From the NCBI RefSeq assembly GCF_003185895.1, contig NZ_QHLY01000012.1:1302001-1366000 (forward strand): a stretch of 64,000 nt of DNA, in the 5' to 3' direction. This stretch comes from Cryobacterium arcticum (GTDB taxonomy: Bacteria; Actinomycetota; Actinomycetes; Actinomycetales; Microbacteriaceae). A program made the translations under genes and the position numbers. The notes under the pieces were generated by a model that was not told the origin of the DNA, searched no databases, and worked only from the letters and a program-made list of their open reading frames with translations. This document shows, one piece after another, positions 1-8,511 of the stretch (positions are counted from its first letter, which is position 1; every line of letters begins with the position of its first letter).

Positions 1-497
1 TCGACGCCGGCGTCGCCGACCTGCTCGCGGGCGATGAAGTTCTCGATGTCGAAGAGGTTGTCTTTGGCCCGCTTGGCGATGGTCAGCAGGGTCGACATCG
101 AGGCGACCTCCTCGACCTGCTCCTTGAGGAACCAGAGCATGGCCTGCTCGCCGAGGGCGTCGCCGTCCTGCCGAGCCGCGCGGAACAGGGCCTCGATCTG
201 GCCGGTGACCTGCTGTTCCTGGGCGAGCGCCAGGGCGATCGGCTCCACGATGTTGGCGAAGCCGTTGATCACCGGCGGCACACCGGGAATGACGACCTCG
301 AGGCCGCGGTCGAGCCGGTACTGGATGAGCATCATGGCGTGGTTACGCTCTTCAACGGACTGGCGGTAGAAATGGGCGGCCAGCTGAGGCAGGTCCTGGC
401 TGTCGAACCAGGTGGCGATTGCGATGTACTGCTGCGACGCCCCGAACTCGTTGCCGATTTGCTGGGTCAGGAGGGCGTTGAAAGATGTTTCGGTCAT
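1..497 (-). CDS. Ferritin (3' end cut by window edge)
   Basis: Iron-storage ferritin of the non-heme bacterial type; it oxidises Fe(II) at a ferroxidase centre and stores iron as a mineral in a 24-subunit cytosolic shell (family knowledge). Translated from ATG at 497 it gives about 165 residues beginning MTETSFNALL, then the ferritin helix motifs GNEFGASQQYIA, HFYRQSVEERNHAM (Glu and His of the di-iron site) and LFDIENFIAREQ. The frame is still open at base 1, so the last residues are missing. No Shine-Dalgarno sequence is visible. A TAACGT hexamer lies exactly 6 nt before the ATG, suggesting a leaderless transcript. It follows mazG on the same strand by 207 nt of which only 45 separate the two reading frames. 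Confidence 0.93.
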   Translation of the reverse strand, partial: MTETSFNALLTQQIGNEFGASQQYIAIATWFDSQDLPQLAAHFYRQSVEERNHAMMLIQYRLDRGLEVVIPGVPPVINGFANIVEPIALALAQEQQVTGQIEALFRAARQDGDALGEQAMLWFLKEQVEEVASMSTLLTIAKRAKDNLFDIENFIAREQVGDAGV

Positions 498-503
498 GAT
501 CCG

Positions 504-509
504 ACGTTA
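504..509 (-). promoter_or_regulatory. Leaderless -10 box of ferritin gene
   Basis: TAACGT on the minus strand, followed by the 6 nt CGGATC and then ATG. This is the spacing expected if transcription begins on the A of the start codon. Confidence 0.5.
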
Positions 510-541
510 GCGAACAGTGCGGGCGACGCGCCAGACGACAC

Positions 542-1288
542 CTAAACGCGGGGCAGACCGATGATTCCGGCGTCGGACGCGTCGTCATCCCACGGCTGGT
601 CGCCCTCGGTGAATGAGCCGTCTGCCTCGCCCTGCTCGGCGGCCCGGATCTCCTTCTGCAGGTCGCGGAGCGCGGTGCGCAGCGCCCGCTCGGAGTCGAG
701 CCCCTGCGCCTTGGCCGCCGACACGATCGCCAGCAGGATCGGGCCGAGCTCGGCCTCGCTGTCGATCGGCAGCAGGGCGGGTGCGTCGGTCTCGAGTAGG
801 CCGATCTTCTGGGCCCGGCCGAGCACCTTGTCGGCCAGCGCCAGCGCCGGCATGCCCTGTGGGATGCCGTCGAGCACGCTCGTGCGGTGCGGCTTCTCGA
901 CCGCCTTCACGTCGTCCCAGCCGGCCACGACCGCCTCGAGGCTCTGCTCGGCCGCGTCGCCGAAGACGTGCGGATGCCGGCCGACCATCTTCTGGGTCAT
1001 CCGGGCCGCGACATCCTGGATATCGAACCCCTCCCCCGGGGTCTCGGCGGCGATCGACGCGTGGAACACCACCTGGTAGAGCACGTCGCCGAGTTCCTCG
1101 AGCAGGTCGTCGCTGCTTCCGCTCTCGATGGCTTCGATCAGTTCGTGGGTTTCCTCGGTGAGGTACTGCACGAGCGACTCGTGGGTCTGCTCGGCGTCCC
1201 AGGGGCAGCCGCCGGGCGCACGCAGCCGGGCGACCGTGGCCACGAGGTCGTCGACGGAAGAGGGGCTGGGCTGCGGGGAATCGGTCAC
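542..1288 (-). CDS. mazG: Nucleoside triphosphate pyrophosphohydrolase MazG
   Basis: All-alpha NTP pyrophosphatase that hydrolyses (d)NTPs to monophosphate and pyrophosphate, a house-cleaning enzyme. From GTG 1288 the product is 248 residues. The MazG core PGGCPWDAEQTHESL is followed by the metal-binding acidic helices EETHELIEAI and EELGDVLYQVV, then the second helical segment with KMVGRHPHVFGD and W-DVK. The frame extends upstream to about 1420, but residues before VTDSPQPS are low complexity and overlap the nhaA promoter, so the GTG is preferred. TACGAT lies 5 nt before this GTG. mazG commonly neighbours mfd in actinobacteria, and here nhaA is inserted between them. Confidence 0.92.
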   Translation of the reverse strand: MTDSPQPSPSSVDDLVATVARLRAPGGCPWDAEQTHESLVQYLTEETHELIEAIESGSSDDLLEELGDVLYQVVFHASIAAETPGEGFDIQDVAARMTQKMVGRHPHVFGDAAEQSLEAVVAGWDDVKAVEKPHRTSVLDGIPQGMPALALADKVLGRAQKIGLLETDAPALLPIDSEAELGPILLAIVSAAKAQGLDSERALRTALRDLQKEIRAAEQGEADGSFTEGDQPWDDDASDAGIIGLPRV

Positions 1289-1293
1289 ACCCC

Positions 1294-1299
1294 ATCGTA
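1294..1299 (-). promoter_or_regulatory. Putative -10 box of mazG
   Basis: TACGAT on the minus strand, 5 nt before the chosen GTG start of mazG; no Shine-Dalgarno is present. Confidence 0.4.
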
Positions 1300-1418
1300 G
1301 GCTCCCGGCTAAACTCGTTGCAGGTGTGCCGGGAAGTCTGGTCGGCGGGCGAAGTGTTTCGCTCTCGACTTTTGACCGACCCCTGGCGCATGTGCAGCCG
1401 GGGGTGGACAGGACTGAC

Positions 1419-2627
1419 ATGACCTTTATCCGCTCCGAGCGTTACGCCGCCGGGTTCCTCCTCCTCGCGGGAGTCCTCGGCCTGCTCATCGCGAACCTCC
1501 CGGTCGGCCCCGACCTGATCACGGCCGCGAATGAACATCTGAACACCGGCATCTTCGGGCTCGACCTGTCGGCCAAGCACTGGATCAGCGACGGCCTGCT
1601 GGCGGTGTTCTTCTTCCTCATCGCTATCGAACTCAAACGCGAACTCGTGATCGGTGACCTCAACAGTTTCGGCAAGGCCGCCCTGCCGGCCCTCGCCGCC
1701 CTCGGCGGGGTCGTCGTGCCGGCCGGTATCTACCTGCTGCTCACCCAGGGCTCCGGCCTGGCAGCCGGCTGGCCCGTGCCCACGGCCACCGACATCGCCT
1801 TCGCCCTCGGGGTGCTGGCCGTCTTCGGGCGGGGCATTCCCACCCGGGTGCGCGTGTTCCTGCTCGCCCTGGCGGTGCTCGACGACCTCGTGGCGATCCT
1901 GATCATCGCGTTCTTCTTCACCTCGGACCCGCAGCTGCAGTTCATCGGCTTCGCCGCCATCACCGCGACCCTGTTCGGGGTGACCAGCCGGCTGCTCAAG
2001 CCCCGCTCGCCGTGGATACTGGGCCGCAAGCCCACCTGGCCGGTCGCGATCGCCCTGATCGTGCTCGGACTGGCCACCTGGTACTTCACCTATCTGTCCG
2101 GTGTGCACGCCACCATCGCCGGCGTCATCCTCGGCCTGGTGATGGCCCGCATCCCCGCGGGCCGCACCCACCACATGCTCGAGCCCTACTCGAATGCCAT
2201 CGTGCTGCCGCTTTTCGCCTTCACCGCGGCGCTGGTCGCGATCCCCCAGGTGCGGCTCAGCGAACTCAGCCCGGCGTTCTGGGGCATCCTCGTGGCCCTG
2301 CCGGTGGGCAAACTCCTGGGCATCACCCTGGCCGGAGCGCTCGGCAGCCTGATCTCCCGGCGGCCGGGCGGCTCGAAGACGGGTCTCAAGCTTGCCGACA
2401 TCGTGATGGTCGCGTGCCTGGGCGGCATCGGCTTCACGGTGTCGCTGCTGATGGGCGCGCTCGCCTTCGCCGGTGACGTCGAGGTGGTCGACGAAGCGAC
2501 CCTCGCCGTGTTGCTCGGCTCGGGGGTCGCGATCGTCGTCTCGGCGGCCGTCGTCAGCGTGCGGGCACGGCAGTATCGACGGGCCGCGGGAACACGGCAT
2601 CCAGTAGCGCACCCGTCCACGCGATAA
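1419..2627 (+). CDS. nhaA: Na+/H+ antiporter NhaA
   Basis: Electrogenic Na+/H+ antiporter of the inner membrane, used for sodium and alkaline-pH homeostasis. The 402-residue product has about 11-12 hydrophobic segments and the NhaA signatures: N-terminal FIRSERYAAGFLLLAG, the LLAVFFFLIAIELKRE helix, the PTATDIAFALGVLAVFG region carrying the paired helix breaks, and LAVLDDLVAILIIAFF with the transport aspartate pair. ATG 1419 has AGGA 5 nt upstream; GTG 1404 in the same frame is an alternative. The last 25 codons run 74 bp into the convergent mfd gene, so both stops lie inside the other gene. Confidence 0.95.
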   Translation: MTFIRSERYAAGFLLLAGVLGLLIANLPVGPDLITAANEHLNTGIFGLDLSAKHWISDGLLAVFFFLIAIELKRELVIGDLNSFGKAALPALAALGGVVVPAGIYLLLTQGSGLAAGWPVPTATDIAFALGVLAVFGRGIPTRVRVFLLALAVLDDLVAILIIAFFFTSDPQLQFIGFAAITATLFGVTSRLLKPRSPWILGRKPTWPVAIALIVLGLATWYFTYLSGVHATIAGVILGLVMARIPAGRTHHMLEPYSNAIVLPLFAFTAALVAIPQVRLSELSPAFWGILVALPVGKLLGITLAGALGSLISRRPGGSKTGLKLADIVMVACLGGIGFTVSLLMGALAFAGDVEVVDEATLAVLLGSGVAIVVSAAVVSVRARQYRRAAGTRHPVAHPSTR

Positions 2628-5600
2628 GCGCGGCGTCGGCCAGCGGCTCGCCGTTCAAGCGCGGGAGCGGCACGATCATCGAGCCGGCCGCGGCCGAATA
2701 TTTCGCGCCCGGGTACATCCGCTGCACCCGCACCTGCATCGAGTCGGCCAGGTCGACCGGCGCGACCCGCAAGTTCGAGCCCATCGCCACGACCTCGCCG
2801 AGCCCGGCCTGCTGGGCGTGGCGGCGCAGCCGGGAGACGGCGATGAGGTTGGTGACGGCCTCCGGCGGTTCACCGTAGCGGTCGGTGAGCTCCTCGAGCA
2901 CCAGCCCGATCTGATCGTCGGCGGCCGCGAGCGAGCTCGCACCGGAGAGCTTCTGGTAGGCCTCCAGGCGCAGCCGCTCGCTGTCGACGTATTCCTCGGG
3001 GATGTGGGCGTCGACGGGCAGTTCGAGCCGCAGCTCGGTCTGCCCCTCGGCGACGTCACCACGGAAGGTCGACACCGCCTCGCCGATCATGCGCAGGTAC
3101 AGGTCGAAGCCGACGCCGGCGATATGGCCGGCCTGCTCGCCGCCGAGCAGGTTGCCCGCACCGCGGATCTCCAGGTCTTTCAGCGCCACCTGCATGCCGG
3201 CGCCGAGCTCGTTGTTGGCCGCGATGGTGGCCAACCGGTCGTGTGCGATCTCGCTGAGCGGCTTGTTCTCGTCGTAGAGGAAGTATGCGTAGGCGCGTTC
3301 GCGGGCCCGGCCGACCCGGCCGCGCAGCTGGTGCAGCTGGCTGAGGCCGTACTTGTCGGCCCGGTCGATGATGATGGTGTTCGCGTTGGCGATGTCGAGG
3401 CCGGTCTCGATGATGGTGGTGGAGACCAGGATGTCGAACTTGTTCTCCCAGAAGTCCACCACCACCTGCTCCAGCTGCGCCTCGGGCAGCTGCCCGTGGG
3501 CCACGGCGACCCGGGCCTCCGGCACCAGCTCGGCCAGCTGTGCGGCCACCCGGTTGATGCTGGACACCCGGTTGTGCACGAAGAAGATCTGGCCCTCGCG
3601 CAGCAGTTCCCGGCGGATGGCGGCGGCCACCTGGCGGTCGGAATACGGCCCGACGAAGGTGAGGATCGGGTGCCGGTCCTCTGGCGGGGTCGCCAGGGTG
3701 GACATCTCCCGGATGCCGGTCACGGCCATCTCCAGCGTGCGCGGGATGGGCGTTGCGCTCATCGCGAGGATGTCGACGTTGGTCTTGAGCTTCTTCAGCG
3801 CGTCCTTGTGCTCCACACCGAAGCGCTGTTCCTCGTCGATGATCACCAGGCCGAGGTCCTTGAAGATGGTGTTCTCCGAGAGCAGCCGGTGCGTGCCGAT
3901 CACCATGTCGACGGTGCCGTCGAGCATGCCGGCCACGGTCTCACGGGATTCCTTGTCGGTCTGGAACCGGCTGAGAGCGCGCAGGTGGATGGGGAAACCG
4001 GCGAAGCGTTCCTGGAAGGTCTCCATGTGCTGGCGCACGAGCAGGGTGGTGGGCACGAGCATGGCCACCTGCTTGCCGTCCTGGATGGCCTTGAACGCGG
4101 CGCGCACCGCCACCTCGGTCTTGCCGAAGCCGACGTCGCCGGAGAGCAGCCGGTCCATCGGGATGGGCCGCTCCATGTCGGCCTTGACCTCTTCGATGGT
4201 GGTGAGCTGGTCGGGTGTCTCCGCGAACGGGAACGCCTCCTCGAGCTCGCGCTGCCACGGGGTGTCGGGGCCGAAGGCGTGACCCTTGCTGGCCATCCGG
4301 GCCGAGTACAGCTTGACGAGTTCGACGGCGATGTCCCGCACCGCACGGCGGGCCTTGGTCTTCGCGGCCGACCAGTCGCTGCCGCCCATCTTGGAGAGGG
4401 CCGGCGCCTCGCCGCCGACGTAGCGGGAGACCAGGTCGAGCTGGTCGGTGGGCACGTAGAGCTTGTCGCCGCCGTGGCCGCGCTTGGACGCGGCGTACTC
4501 CAGCACCAGGTATTCGCGGGTGGTCTTGACTGGGTTGCGGCCGCCGCTGGACACCTCACGCTGGGTGAGTTCGAGGAACCGGCCGATGCCGTGGGTCTGG
4601 TGCACGACGTGGTCGCCGGTCTTGAGCTGCAGCGGGTCGACGACGTTCTTCCGCCGGCTGGCGAGCTTCTTGATCTGGCGGGCGTCGTAGCCGACGGTGC
4701 GGCCGTAGAACTCGCTCTCGCTCACCAGGGTCAGCTTGATCTCGGGGATCTCGAAGCCGTGGGCGATCGAGGCCTTGAGCAGGTAGGCGATGCCGGGTTC
4801 GGGGTTCGCCGGGAATTCCTCGACGATGCGGGCGGGCAGTTCGGCGCCGGCGAGCACGTCGGCGGCGCGGTCGACGAGACCGGCGCCCTGGGCGACGACC
4901 GCGACGGTCCAGCCGGCCTTCATCCGGCTGCCGAGGTGGCCGACGGCGCCCTCGACGCTGCCGGCGAAGCTCGGCACGGCGTCGCCCTCGATGCGGATGG
5001 TGAGCAGTTCGTCGATCTCGCGGTGCTCCGGCAACACCTCGATGTCGGTCGGCGCGGCCTGGAACGAGCTCATCGTCCACCACACCCGTTCGGTGGCGGG
5101 CGCGCCGGGGGCGCTGTAGCGCACGGCGTCGCGCAGCGTGCCCAGGGTGAGGAAGTCACCGCTGGCCAGGTCGATCGGCGCCTCGGCGCCGGCGGTGGCG
5201 GCGTTCCAGGCGGCGGAGAGGAACTCCCGGTTGGTCTCGGCCAGGCTGATCGCGCGGGAGGCGACCCGTTCGGGCGAGATCACGGCGACGGCGGCCTGCC
5301 GGGGCAGGTAGTGGGTGACGGGCACGAGCCGGTCGACCAGGGCGGGCGCGAGGCTCTCCATGCCCTCGACCGGGATGCCCTCCGCCACCTTGGCGAGGAG
5401 GCCGGCGAGGCTGGGGAACTCGTGCTGCATCTCGCGGGCGCGTTGCCGCACGGCGGGACTGAGCAGCAGTTCCCGGCTCGGCGGCAGGCTCACCGACTCG
5501 ACCGGTTCGGGCATCGAGCGCTGGTCGGAGACCGCGAAGGCGCGAATCTGCTCGACCTCGTCGCCGAAGAACTCGATCCGGTACGGATGCGCCGCCATCG

Positions 5601-6189
5601 GCGGGAACACGTCCAGGATGCCGCCGCGCACAGCGAACTCACCACGCCGGGTGACCATGTCCACCCGGGCGTAGGCCACGTTGACGAGGTCGACCGCGAT
5701 GGCGGCCAGGTCGTGGCCGCGGGCGCCGGCGGTGAGTTCGAGCGGGTCGAAGTCGGTGAGGTTGTCGGCGACGGGCTGCAGGGCGGCACGCACCGAGGCG
5801 ACCACGATGAGCGGGCGGCGAGTGGCGGCATCCGCGTTCTCCCAGTCGCGCATGCGGCGGAGCGCGTAGAGCCGGCGGCCCACGATCTCGGCGCTGGGGC
5901 TGAGCCGCTCGTGCGGCAGGGTCTCCCAGGCCGGGAACTCGACGATCTCGGCGTCGTCGGAGAAGCAGCCCAGGTTCTCCCGCAGCGCCTCGGACTCGCG
6001 GCCGGTCGCCGTGATGACGAGCAGTGCCCGGCCCTTGTCCAGCCGGTTCCGCTGCTCAATGAGGGCGGCCAGCAGCGGGGCGCGCAGGCCCTCGGTGAGT
6101 GAGAAGTCGGCGTCACGGGCCGCGAAGGCGAGGGCGTTGTCGAACGTGGAGGCGCGGGAAAGCGCCGGAATCAAGCCCTGAAGAATCAC
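2554..6189 (-). CDS. mfd: Transcription-repair coupling factor Mfd
   Basis: ATP-dependent translocase that removes RNA polymerase stalled at DNA lesions and recruits UvrA. The 1211-residue length is normal. Visible in order: UvrB-like N-terminal module (about 30-350), RNAP-interaction/CarD-like domain around GDHVVHQTHGIGRF (about 500-580), translocase motifs GDVGFGKTEVA (Walker A), DEEQRFGVEHK (motif II), SATPIPRTL (motif III), ETGLDIANANTIII and QLRGRVGR, and the C-terminal TRCF domain. The start is GTG 6189, with TAGACT exactly 6 nt upstream and no ribosome binding site. It overlaps the end of nhaA by 74 bp. Confidence 0.97.
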   Translation of the reverse strand: MILQGLIPALSRASTFDNALAFAARDADFSLTEGLRAPLLAALIEQRNRLDKGRALLVITATGRESEALRENLGCFSDDAEIVEFPAWETLPHERLSPSAEIVGRRLYALRRMRDWENADAATRRPLIVVASVRAALQPVADNLTDFDPLELTAGARGHDLAAIAVDLVNVAYARVDMVTRRGEFAVRGGILDVFPPMAAHPYRIEFFGDEVEQIRAFAVSDQRSMPEPVESVSLPPSRELLLSPAVRQRAREMQHEFPSLAGLLAKVAEGIPVEGMESLAPALVDRLVPVTHYLPRQAAVAVISPERVASRAISLAETNREFLSAAWNAATAGAEAPIDLASGDFLTLGTLRDAVRYSAPGAPATERVWWTMSSFQAAPTDIEVLPEHREIDELLTIRIEGDAVPSFAGSVEGAVGHLGSRMKAGWTVAVVAQGAGLVDRAADVLAGAELPARIVEEFPANPEPGIAYLLKASIAHGFEIPEIKLTLVSESEFYGRTVGYDARQIKKLASRRKNVVDPLQLKTGDHVVHQTHGIGRFLELTQREVSSGGRNPVKTTREYLVLEYAASKRGHGGDKLYVPTDQLDLVSRYVGGEAPALSKMGGSDWSAAKTKARRAVRDIAVELVKLYSARMASKGHAFGPDTPWQRELEEAFPFAETPDQLTTIEEVKADMERPIPMDRLLSGDVGFGKTEVAVRAAFKAIQDGKQVAMLVPTTLLVRQHMETFQERFAGFPIHLRALSRFQTDKESRETVAGMLDGTVDMVIGTHRLLSENTIFKDLGLVIIDEEQRFGVEHKDALKKLKTNVDILAMSATPIPRTLEMAVTGIREMSTLATPPEDRHPILTFVGPYSDRQVAAAIRRELLREGQIFFVHNRVSSINRVAAQLAELVPEARVAVAHGQLPEAQLEQVVVDFWENKFDILVSTTIIETGLDIANANTIIIDRADKYGLSQLHQLRGRVGRARERAYAYFLYDENKPLSEIAHDRLATIAANNELGAGMQVALKDLEIRGAGNLLGGEQAGHIAGVGFDLYLRMIGEAVSTFRGDVAEGQTELRLELPVDAHIPEEYVDSERLRLEAYQKLSGASSLAAADDQIGLVLEELTDRYGEPPEAVTNLIAVSRLRRHAQQAGLGEVVAMGSNLRVAPVDLADSMQVRVQRMYPGAKYSAAAGSMIVPLPRLNGEPLADAALIAWTGALLDAVFPRPVDTAVPAR

Positions 6190-6195
6190 CGCACA

Positions 6196-6201
6196 AGTCT
6201 A
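6196..6201 (-). promoter_or_regulatory. Leaderless -10 box of mfd
   Basis: TAGACT on the minus strand, then TGTGCG and the GTG start codon of mfd; it lies in the 30 bp between pth and mfd. Confidence 0.5.
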
Positions 6202-6219
6202 CGGGTTTCCACCGACACG

Positions 6220-6807
6220 CTAGGCGGGCGGGGCGTGGAACTTCTGCTGGGCGGCGGTGACGCCCTCAGCGGCGATCATCTCGATCGCGTCGGCGGCATC
6301 CTCGAGCATGATCGGCAGGGTGGTGCGCTCGGTGCTGGAGAAGTCGTGCAGCACGAAGTCGGCGGCGTTCTGCCGGCCGGGCGGCCGACCGATGCCCATG
6401 CGGATGCGGGTGAACTCGTTGCTGCCTGCTGCGGAGATGATGTCGCGCACGCCGTTGTGGCCGCCGTGGCCGCCGCCCACCTTGATCTTCAAGGTGTCGA
6501 ACGGCAGGTCGAGTTCGTCATGGACGACGATCAGGCGGGAGACGTCGATCGAGTAGAACCGCAGCAGGCCGGCGACGGGGCCGCCGGAGAGGTTCATGAA
6601 GCTGTTCGGCTTGGCCAGGATCAGCTTGGGGCCGCCGGGAAAGCTCCGGCCTTCGGCGACGGAGGCGTTCGCCTTGTGGTTCTTGAAGTTCGCGCGCATC
6701 CGGTCGGCGAGCACGGCGGTGACCATGTGGCCGACGTTGTGGCGGTTACCGGCGTAGCCGGGCCCGGGGTTACCGAGCCCGACTACGAGCCAGAGATTCT
6801 CGTCCAG
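6220..6807 (-). CDS. pth: Peptidyl-tRNA hydrolase, apparent CTG start
   Basis: Cleaves peptidyl-tRNA released by abortive translation; essential in most bacteria. The first conventional start in frame (ATG 6726) would lose the catalytic N-terminus. Reading from CTG 6807 gives 195 residues and restores LVVGLGNPGPGYAGNRHN with active-site Asn13 and His23; NSFMN, HDELDLP and GHGGHNG follow. An in-frame TAA lies four codons before the CTG (6817-6819), and no ATG, GTG or TTG lies between. AAAGGA sits 5 nt before the CTG. I therefore infer CTG as the true start. The gene follows rplY by 54 nt, the usual actinobacterial pairing, and precedes mfd. Confidence 0.93.
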   Translation of the reverse strand: MDENLWLVVGLGNPGPGYAGNRHNVGHMVTAVLADRMRANFKNHKANASVAEGRSFPGGPKLILAKPNSFMNLSGGPVAGLLRFYSIDVSRLIVVHDELDLPFDTLKIKVGGGHGGHNGVRDIISAAGSNEFTRIRMGIGRPPGRQNAADFVLHDFSSTERTTLPIMLEDAADAIEMIAAEGVTAAQQKFHAPPA

Positions 6808-6861
6808 GGGGTTCCTTTACGCAGTCAATCTGTCCGGATGGGTGAAGCGGGTGAAGAAGTG

Positions 6862-7473
6862 CTACTCGGCGGCAGCGTCTTCGGCGGGAGCCTCCTCGGC
6901 GGCGGTCTCCTCTTCCTCTTCCTCGGCCGGCAGGTGCACGCCGATGACAACCATCTCGGGGTCGGAGATGAGCGATGCGCCCTCGGGCAGGGTGATCTCG
7001 CTGGCGTGGATGAGGGTGCCGTCTTCCAGGCCCTCGACATCGACGCTGACGCTCTGCGGGATGTTGGTGGCTTCGACCTCGAGCAGCAGGGTCTTGGCGT
7101 CCAGGTCCGCGGTGGTGCCGGCGGCGGGCTCACCGGTGACGTGCACGGCGACCTCGACCTGGACCTTCTCACCCTTGCGGATGACGATGAGGTCGAGGTG
7201 CTCGATGATCTGGCGTACCGGGTCCTTCTGCACGTCCTTGACCAGGGTCAGGTGGGTCGTGCCTTCGACGTCGAGCTCGAGCACGGCGTTCGCGCGGCGC
7301 AGCAGCAGGGCGATCTCGTGGGCCGGCAGGGCGACGTGCACGGGGTCGGTGCCGTGGCCGTAGATGACGGCGGGGATCTTGCCCAGCACGCGCAGCTTGC
7401 GGGCAGCGCCCTTGCCGAAGCTGACGCGGGCGTCAGCGGAAATCTTGTTGTTGTTGTTCTTGGCCTCGGCCAT
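6862..7473 (-). CDS. rplY: 50S ribosomal protein L25/general stress protein Ctc
   Basis: 5S rRNA-binding large-subunit protein of the long Ctc/TL5 type. It has 203 residues: N-terminal L25 beta-barrel (about 1-95, with KGAARKLRVLGKIPAVIYGHG), C-terminal CTC beta domain (about 96-185), and a very acidic tail rich in Glu and Ala. ATG 7473 follows AAGGAG with 6 nt spacing; the frame continues upstream but without a better start. It is the first gene of the rplY-pth-mfd run and is divergent from the GntR regulator. Confidence 0.95.
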   Translation of the reverse strand: MAEAKNNNNKISADARVSFGKGAARKLRVLGKIPAVIYGHGTDPVHVALPAHEIALLLRRANAVLELDVEGTTHLTLVKDVQKDPVRQIIEHLDLIVIRKGEKVQVEVAVHVTGEPAAGTTADLDAKTLLLEVEATNIPQSVSVDVEGLEDGTLIHASEITLPEGASLISDPEMVVIGVHLPAEEEEEETAAEEAPAEDAAAE

Positions 7474-7729
7474 GATGTCTCCTTGCGGGCCTGGTGTGCC
7501 CGGATTGGTGTCGCGGGCAGAAAGCCCGCGGTACGGATGCTGGTTCAACTCGAACGCATGTCAGCGTGAGGAAAGGCCGGGGTGGACTTTTCGCCGCGTC
7601 GATTACGGATTTCGTTGCCGCCGGTTTCCCGGTGGCGGCGAATCCCTCGCCGAAGTTCAACTCAAGAGTCTAGCGGGTGCGCCGGGCCGGCGCACGACCG
7701 CTGTCCCACGGGGCGATACAGTGACCCTC

Positions 7730-8470
7730 ATGCCGCCCAGCCTGCACACCAGAGTGACCGAAGACGTCGGCCGCTCCATCGTCGACAAAACCGTTCCGGC
7801 GGGCACCGTACTGCTCTCCGATGAGATCGAACGCCGCCAGGGGGTCAGCCGGTCCGTCATCCGGGAGGCCATCCGGGTACTGGGCTCGATGGGACTCGTG
7901 GAAGCGGTCAAGCGGGTGGGCATCCGGGTTCTACCGCCGAGCCGGTGGAACGTGTACGACCCCACCCTCATCCGCTGGCGCCTGCTGGGGCCCGGCAAGG
8001 GCGACCAGCTGCGCTCGCTCACCGAGCTGCGTTCGGCGGTGGAGCCGATGGCCGCCGACCTCGCTGCGCGGCATGCGGCGCCGGAGGTCTCGGCCGAGCT
8101 GACCGACGTGGCGCTGTTGATGCGCACGGCCGGGCAGTCCGGCGACCTGTCCCAGTTCCTCGAGCTCGACATCCGCTTTCACCGGCTGGTGCTGCAGGGT
8201 TCGGGCAACGAGATGTTCGCCAAGCTCGACGAGCCGATCGCCGCGGTTCTGGCCGGCCGCACCGACCTGGGCCTGATGCCGGACCACCCGCACCAGAACA
8301 CCCTGCAGCTGCACGCCGACGTCGCCGAGGCCGTGGCGGCCGGGCGTCCCGCCGGCGCCCGGGAGGCGATGGAACTCATCATGCGCCGCACCTACGCCGA
8401 GGTGCAGCCAACCTGGACGAATACCGACGAGACCAATAAAGATGATTACATTGGCACCGCGAGCCACTAA
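7730..8470 (+). CDS. GntR-family regulator, FadR/FCD subfamily
   Basis: Transcription regulator with an N-terminal winged helix (LSDEIERRQGVSRSVIREAIRVLGSMGLVE at about 30-60, in two readable motifs) and a C-terminal all-helical FCD effector domain (about 85-235, with LRSAVEPMAADLAAR and the metal/effector His region DIRFHRLVLQGSGNEM). About 246 residues. ATG 7730 is used; GTG 7721 in the same frame is equally possible, and neither has a good ribosome binding site. Only 41 nt separate it from gnd, so a role in gluconate or pentose-phosphate control is likely by context. The effector is not readable from sequence. Confidence 0.88.
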   Translation: MPPSLHTRVTEDVGRSIVDKTVPAGTVLLSDEIERRQGVSRSVIREAIRVLGSMGLVEAVKRVGIRVLPPSRWNVYDPTLIRWRLLGPGKGDQLRSLTELRSAVEPMAADLAARHAAPEVSAELTDVALLMRTAGQSGDLSQFLELDIRFHRLVLQGSGNEMFAKLDEPIAAVLAGRTDLGLMPDHPHQNTLQLHADVAEAVAAGRPAGAREAMELIMRRTYAEVQPTWTNTDETNKDDYIGTASH

Positions 8471-8511
8471 TCTTGATCTTGGTCGCTTTTTCCAGACCCG
8501 AAGGAGAACAC

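Noticed and set aside
2818-6102. Very long open frame (over 1000 codons) on the plus strand opposite mfd
   Set aside because: It is antisense to a clear Mfd protein and its peptide is low-complexity Gly/Val/Leu/His-rich, the usual shadow in high-GC DNA.
6220-6726. Starting pth at the first ATG (6726)
   Set aside because: This removes the GLGNPG and RHN active-site motifs that are encoded in frame just upstream.
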